Shown here: positions 59,786-64,000 of the stretch, in pieces
How the letters are laid out: each line of letters starts with the position of its first letter
Position numbering within the stretch: position 1 is the first letter of the stretch
DNA from: Streptomyces sp. P9-A4
GTDB taxonomy: Bacteria > Actinomycetota > Actinomycetes > Streptomycetales > Streptomycetaceae
Direction: 5' to 3'
NCBI RefSeq assembly: GCF_036634195.1
Contig: NZ_JAZIFY010000001.1
Location: 6,520,501-6,584,500, forward strand
Length of the DNA: 64,000 nt
Program-made: the position numbers and the translations under genes
The notes under the pieces: generated by a model
The model's input: the letters and a program-made list of their open reading frames with translations, nothing else
Databases searched by the model: none
What the model was told of the DNA's origin: nothing

Positions 59786-62700
59786 TCAAGCATGACCAAG
59801 TCGGCCACCAGCTGTGCACGACACCATGGCGATGCGCAATCTGTCGGCGAGCGGATGGTCCGCATGCTGGTCCAGCCAGTCTTCGGCCAGGCGAAGAGGG
59901 AGCGTCTTTTCACTGGCTGGGAACGACGGAAGAGTGAGCAGGTCTTCGAGGATCAGGCATGCTTTGGGAAGTTTGCTGTGTTGATAGAGCCATCGCAGTG
60001 CACAGTCGACGGCGCGGGAGCGCTGGTCCGCGTCGAGAGCAGGGTGTCGCAAGACGCCTGAGAGTACGGCGCGAGCCTTGGTCGATGCGCCGGCGGTCAA
60101 GCGATCCAAGGCGATGTCGATGCCGGTACGTGCCTGTTCGGCGGACAAGTCCGGGCGCGTGAGGAACGAAGCCAGTACGGCCCGTTGCGCTTTGCCGTCA
60201 TGGGAGGCCAGCCATCGAAGGCTGATGTCGGCGATGGCCTGGGCCTGAGTAGTGGTCAGGCCGTGGCGCTGACTCAGCATCATGGCCATGCCCTCATGGT
60301 CGTGCGGGTGTGTCAGGAGATGGGCGAACCCGTGATTGATCGCCGTATGCAGTTGGTGGGCGGTCAATTCAGGCACGCGGAGAAGGGGGCCGAGGACGGT
60401 GACGAAGCCTTCGTGGTCCTGATGATCTCTCAGCCATCTGAAGGCGTGCGCAACCGTTGCACGAGCCTGGACCGGGTTGAGCTGTTCGTGGTGCAGGAGC
60501 AGGCGCTGTAGCACCGCAGGGGCGGACGGAGCATCGGGCTGTGAGGCCAGCTGGTTCAGCAGAGGGAGAGCTGCGTCTGGCGTGTGGTCGTGGACGAGAA
60601 GGGCCTGCACGACCTGGGAGTGGTTCGAGGCCTCCGTCTCGGTAAAGCCTTGGGTGACCCACGATCGCGCCAAGTCGGCTGCCTGGCGTTTCAGCTCCGC
60701 CGGACAGCGTTCATCGACCAGAATGCTGCGCAGGACGCGGCCCTTGCTCGCGTACCTTCGCGGCTTCCCCAGCCACTCCAGTGTGAGGCGGAACAGTTCG
60801 GTCCGGGCGATTTCCGGTAAGCGGTCACACTCCAGAAGAGCGCACACGGACGAACCCACATCCGTGCCGGCTCTCACGCCCGAGCGCAACCAGGCGACCC
60901 CCCTTCCGACCGCTTCCTCATGGACAGTGTCGTCGACATCCTCACGCTGGAGCAGGGCACGGATCACCGCGCCGACTCCGCTGGCGCGGAACGGCGTCAA
61001 CCACCCCAGTACCACTCTTGACACCTGTGCCAGCCGAGTGGGCGAGTGGTTCATCGTCAGCAGGCGCTTCAGAAGGGTGGGCGTGTAGCGCCAGTCGGGC
61101 CGGGACGGCACCCACCGAAGCGTGCAGTCGACGACAAGATCCTCGGCCGCCGGTGAGAGGTTCGGACGGGCCAGCAGGGCGCGTAGGAGATGTTCGGCAT
61201 CGGTCTGCCGGCTGCGCCGTACGAGCCAGCCGATGGAGGCCTCGACCAGAGCGGCTGAGGGCTCGTCCGAACCTTGAAGGGCGGCAGTCAAAAAGGGCTG
61301 CGCCACGAATCTGTCCTCGGCTCGGACGAGCCACGGTGCCACGAGCGCGCTCCAGACCGAAGGTGCGTAGCCGTGCCACGGCCTGCTTGTCACCAGTGTC
61401 AGCAGCGCTTGTTCACCGTCATGGCCGGCATTCTCCAGGAGCCGCCCCAATGAATCCGCGTTGGCAACCAGCCATTCACCACAGAACCGTTCCAGGGCAC
61501 TGGCGCGGTGGGCGGGGCCGCGAGAAGCCAGGTCGGCGGCAAGGCGCCGAAGATGGCCGGTGAATACGGCGAACGTGCGGGGATGCCCCGCGACCGCGGT
61601 GAGCAGGGGTCCGGCGGAGGGGTGATGGATGCTCCACCCCGGAGCGGGCATCAGCGACTGCAGCAGCAGTTCGTCGGTGACGATGTCGTGGACGACCACC
61701 AGCCGTCCGTCGGCTTCGTCGAGCCATCCCAACGAGATCAGCGTGTCGACCACCTGGCGCCCGTTGTAGCGCCTGCCCTCGTCCCCGGCCGTGGCCAGGA
61801 AGGAGTCGACGGTCTGTTCGACGGTTCGCCTGGGTTGCGGGGTGGAAGCCACCGCCACGGCGAAGGCGAGCTGCCCGACATCAGGAGTCGCGACATCCAA
61901 CGGCGAAGCGGAACCAGTGAGACTCGTTGCGAGCGCGTCCCGCCGCATCCCTTCCCGGAGCCATGCCAGCAATTCGCCGGGGCGCACCGAGGCTGTAACC
62001 TTGAGTGGGAACCGCCCCAGGCCCTGCTCCTCGATCGCCCGAGCGATGAGCAAGGCGGTGACGGGACGGCGCCCGCACAGCCGGGACAGTTCCTCCAGCC
62101 CCCAGTGGCGCACAGCGTCGGGGGCCGCATGATTCAGTACCTGCGTGATGACGGCGGATTGATGGGGCCAATCGTCCCGTACGAAAACCTCGTCGAGTAC
62201 GCGCGCGCTGCCGCGCAGATGGACTGCGTGCCGCGAGCCTGGCCGCACCGACGCCAAGCACGCCACGGTCACGCCGCGCCGCTGGGCCTCCGGAAGCAGC
62301 GCCTCGTCAAGGGCTTGCAGGTCCAACTGTGGACAGGCATCCAGGTAGTCCAGGACCAGCAGCACCCGTCTACGCGCACCGGACAGGACGGACGCCGCCA
62401 CATCGTTGATATCCACAGAGCTGTCAGCCTGGACGTGCAAGACTTGCCAGCCGACGCGGTTAGCCCGCTGTGCCACTTCGAAACATGTTCTTGTCTTACC
62501 CGAGCCGGCCGGTCCGATCAGAAGGACCCCGCGCGGTTGGTCGGCGCTCAACCGGCCGAAGAGCTTGTCCGGATGGGAGTCGTGGTCCACCCCAGGGTGG
62601 ACGAAGGGAAGCTGCTCCTGATCCAGGTAATTGCGTCGTCCGCGTAGATCTCGAACCACGTCGGCGTGTGTGCGTATGCGGCGGCGGATATCGCTGCCCT

Positions 62701-63376
62701 CGGGCAAGGGCACAGCCGAGCCCAACGACACCCGTTCCACCCCGTGCTCGCCCAGTAGCCGCTCGAACTCCGGATCCTCGGTCAGCGGGGAGAAACCGGT
62801 CGCAGTGAGGCTCGCGGCACCAGCTGGAATGTGATGGCTCGTGCACACACCCACCAGCACACCGTTCTGAGTAAGGACACCCGCTCCTGACACGCCCTGC
62901 CAGGGGGATCTACCTGTCTGTCGGGGGGCGGGGCTGGCGAGTGAGAGCTCCATCTCGTGGCTTCCGAGAAAGGAACCCAGGAGGATCGAGCCGGTCATCT
63001 GCCGTGTCATGGGTACTTCCCCGCGAGACGCGAAGTCAGGGAACCCGACGGCGATGAACGGGAGGGATCCCACGGCCGGAGGTACTACTCCCCACCGAGT
63101 GGGAGGGATCGCGTCGCCTCCCTCACCAAGGAGCAACAGGGCGAGATCCACCCCCGGGTCGCGGTGCCGGAACACCTGCTCGACGCTGACCCGCTGCGCG
63201 GACTGCCCGGGCAGTCGCACCTCGTGGATGGCGTCGTGCCGAGTGAAGCCGTGACCGGCACAGATGGCCAGCCGGGGAGCCAGCAGAAAACCGGTTGCCG
63301 CAAAGCGAGGGGTACCGTCGGGATCCCGACGGACCACCATGGCGACCCGATTCAGACCCTGCTGTGCGTCGATCAC
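59786..63376 (-). CDS. Trypsin-P-loop NTPase-helical repeat protein
   Basis: 1196 residues. An N-terminal trypsin-like domain with His42 (AICAGHGF), Asp77 (GVDLALLLL) and Ser163 (GVSGAGVL). A short linker leads to a P-loop NTPase: GPAGSGKT at 288-295 and Walker B VLLVLDYLDA near 340. Then come winged-helix-like and long alpha-helical repeats of ~30-40 residues (about 560-1190), probably a sensor arm. No signal peptide. GTG 63376 begins the protease domain cleanly. It is encoded 48 bases after a trypco2 gene, the usual partner of such proteases. Predicted intracellular conflict protein in which NTP-driven sensing releases proteolysis. Confidence 0.87.
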   Translation of the reverse strand: MIDAQQGLNRVAMVVRRDPDGTPRFAATGFLLAPRLAICAGHGFTRHDAIHEVRLPGQSAQRVSVEQVFRHRDPGVDLALLLLGEGGDAIPPTRWGVVPPAVGSLPFIAVGFPDFASRGEVPMTRQMTGSILLGSFLGSHEMELSLASPAPRQTGRSPWQGVSGAGVLTQNGVLVGVCTSHHIPAGAASLTATGFSPLTEDPEFERLLGEHGVERVSLGSAVPLPEGSDIRRRIRTHADVVRDLRGRRNYLDQEQLPFVHPGVDHDSHPDKLFGRLSADQPRGVLLIGPAGSGKTRTCFEVAQRANRVGWQVLHVQADSSVDINDVAASVLSGARRRVLLVLDYLDACPQLDLQALDEALLPEAQRRGVTVACLASVRPGSRHAVHLRGSARVLDEVFVRDDWPHQSAVITQVLNHAAPDAVRHWGLEELSRLCGRRPVTALLIARAIEEQGLGRFPLKVTASVRPGELLAWLREGMRRDALATSLTGSASPLDVATPDVGQLAFAVAVASTPQPRRTVEQTVDSFLATAGDEGRRYNGRQVVDTLISLGWLDEADGRLVVVHDIVTDELLLQSLMPAPGWSIHHPSAGPLLTAVAGHPRTFAVFTGHLRRLAADLASRGPAHRASALERFCGEWLVANADSLGRLLENAGHDGEQALLTLVTSRPWHGYAPSVWSALVAPWLVRAEDRFVAQPFLTAALQGSDEPSAALVEASIGWLVRRSRQTDAEHLLRALLARPNLSPAAEDLVVDCTLRWVPSRPDWRYTPTLLKRLLTMNHSPTRLAQVSRVVLGWLTPFRASGVGAVIRALLQREDVDDTVHEEAVGRGVAWLRSGVRAGTDVGSSVCALLECDRLPEIARTELFRLTLEWLGKPRRYASKGRVLRSILVDERCPAELKRQAADLARSWVTQGFTETEASNHSQVVQALLVHDHTPDAALPLLNQLASQPDAPSAPAVLQRLLLHHEQLNPVQARATVAHAFRWLRDHQDHEGFVTVLGPLLRVPELTAHQLHTAINHGFAHLLTHPHDHEGMAMMLSQRHGLTTTQAQAIADISLRWLASHDGKAQRAVLASFLTRPDLSAEQARTGIDIALDRLTAGASTKARAVLSGVLRHPALDADQRSRAVDCALRWLYQHSKLPKACLILEDLLTLPSFPASEKTLPLRLAEDWLDQHADHPLADRLRIAMVSCTAGGRLGHA

Positions 63377-63424
63377 CTCCGACCCGCCCGGGATCCTCGG
63401 CGGTCGGCTGACTCACGCACGGCG

Positions 63425-63727
63425 TCAGTCCTCCAACCGGGCCCCACGTGCCGAATGCGTGAGCACCGAGCCGCCCTCGGCCGTCTCCGCCGTCAGCTCC
63501 AACGAGACGGTGTGCGTGGCAGACGTGCCTTTGGTCGCCTTCCCGTCAGCGGCCAGAACCCAGAACTTGACCCCGCCGTGGGCCTCCGCCGACGTCGTCA
63601 CAGCGACCTGCACGTCCAGCTTCACCGACTGCACCCGAAGCCGGACGGGCTGGCCCTCGCCGTCTGCCATGGCCCTCGACAGCTCCCCGCGCAGGGCCTT
63701 GATGGTTTCCGCCAGACCGATCTCCAC
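63425..63727 (-). CDS. Trypco2 family protein (trypsin-co-occurring domain 2)
   Basis: 100 residues. Matches the trypco2 family found beside trypsin/NTPase conflict proteins: an N-terminal helix, VEIGLAETIKALRGELSRA, then strands VRLRVQSVKLDVQVAVTTSA and VKFWVLAADGKATKG, ending in HTVSLELTAET. Probably a small regulatory or substrate partner of the adjacent protease. The GTG start at 63727 has AAAGGGGGA upstream. First gene of the two-gene unit. Confidence 0.85.
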   Translation of the reverse strand: MEIGLAETIKALRGELSRAMADGEGQPVRLRVQSVKLDVQVAVTTSAEAHGGVKFWVLAADGKATKGTSATHTVSLELTAETAEGGSVLTHSARGARLED

Positions 63728-63870
63728 GAATCCCCCTTTTTCCTACCGGCTCCCAGACGCAGCCGCACAGGCAGCGATGGCTGCGGAGGCAGACCGGGTG
63801 AGATGCTCATGCTAGAGGTTCGCTTGGAGATCACCTACCCGATCGCAAGGGATGCTCCTCCGAGGCTGCC

Positions 63871-63950
63871 ATGGGGACCAATCGGGGACCACACGGTGTG
63901 CCCGCTGCTGGGGGTCAAGGGGTCGCAGGTTCAAATCTTGTCGACCCGAC
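63871..63950 (+). repeat. attR-like remnant: integrase-end doublet plus tRNA-Pro 3' half
   Basis: ATGGGGACCAATCGGGGACC (63871-63890) is followed 17 bases later by 43 bases matching the tRNA-Pro 3' half (63908-63950) with two mismatches (ATCTTG for ATCCTG and CGACCC for CGTCCC). The sequence after it (CGCAGGTCGGAGGTCGTT) also resembles the DNA downstream of the real tRNA. There is no tRNA 5' half, so this is a duplicated attachment site, now decaying. The 63728-63870 stretch holds no gene. Confidence 0.7.
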
Positions 63951-64000
63951 CACGCGGAGACGCAGGTCGGAGGTCGTTCTCACGTTTCATGGGAGGGCGG

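Overview
The window is high-GC actinobacterial DNA, almost certainly a Streptomyces chromosome. Third codon positions are nearly always G or C, GTG and TTG starts are common, several promoters look leaderless, and the gene families are typical of the genus (encapsulin/DyP, LAL-type LuxR regulator, TerD, SPFH/NAD kinase, WXG100 and trypco proteins). I found no CRISPR array, rRNA, replication origin or intact insertion sequence.

Layout. 1-9 kb: an acyl-CoA dehydrogenase cut by the window edge, a tRNA-Pro(GGG), then small housekeeping and unknown genes (MBL-fold hydrolase, pirin, AhpD-like CMD protein, EF-hand protein) and recQ. 9-21 kb: a DUF3533/ABC-2-like membrane protein, a large ClpC/ClpL-type AAA+ protein, fdhD with a molybdopterin oxidoreductase, a divergent DyP-peroxidase/encapsulin operon, a DUF1345 protein, and a GreA-family factor coupled to a repeat-bearing membrane protein. 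21-30 kb: a serine hydrolase, a maltokinase-cap protein, a VOC protein, a TerD fusion, a TetR/SDR pair and a MarR/MFS pair, with several gene fragments between them.

30.8-45.4 kb is a conflict or cell-death type cluster. It holds an HTH protein, a stand-alone trypsin-like protease, a ~1858-residue effector-associated-domain/STAND NTPase/trypsin protein, a divergent NUC1 nuclease and caspase pair, a LAL regulator and a secreted subtilase. A tandem palindromic repeat array lies just upstream of the giant STAND gene.

45.7-53.2 kb returns to ordinary genes: a GNAT, an SPFH/NAD-kinase operon with a duplicated operator on its promoter, a DMT/PAP2 operon, TetR, DUF488 and DUF309.

53.3-63.95 kb is an accessory island at a second, sequence-identical tRNA-Pro(GGG). 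The 3' 43 bp of the tRNA recurs near the right edge with two mismatches, and three copies of a GGGGACCA-type integrase-end sequence divide the island in two. The first cassette is a type VII-type polymorphic toxin locus: a long toxin with a C-terminal RNase A-like domain, a probable immunity gene, a WXG100 pair, a degenerate RNase A-like protein and a CdiI-type immunity protein. The second cassette is a two-gene trypco2 plus trypsin/P-loop/helical-repeat system. A frameshifted galactose-oxidase-like remnant lies between them. All calls are by reading; no database search was run.
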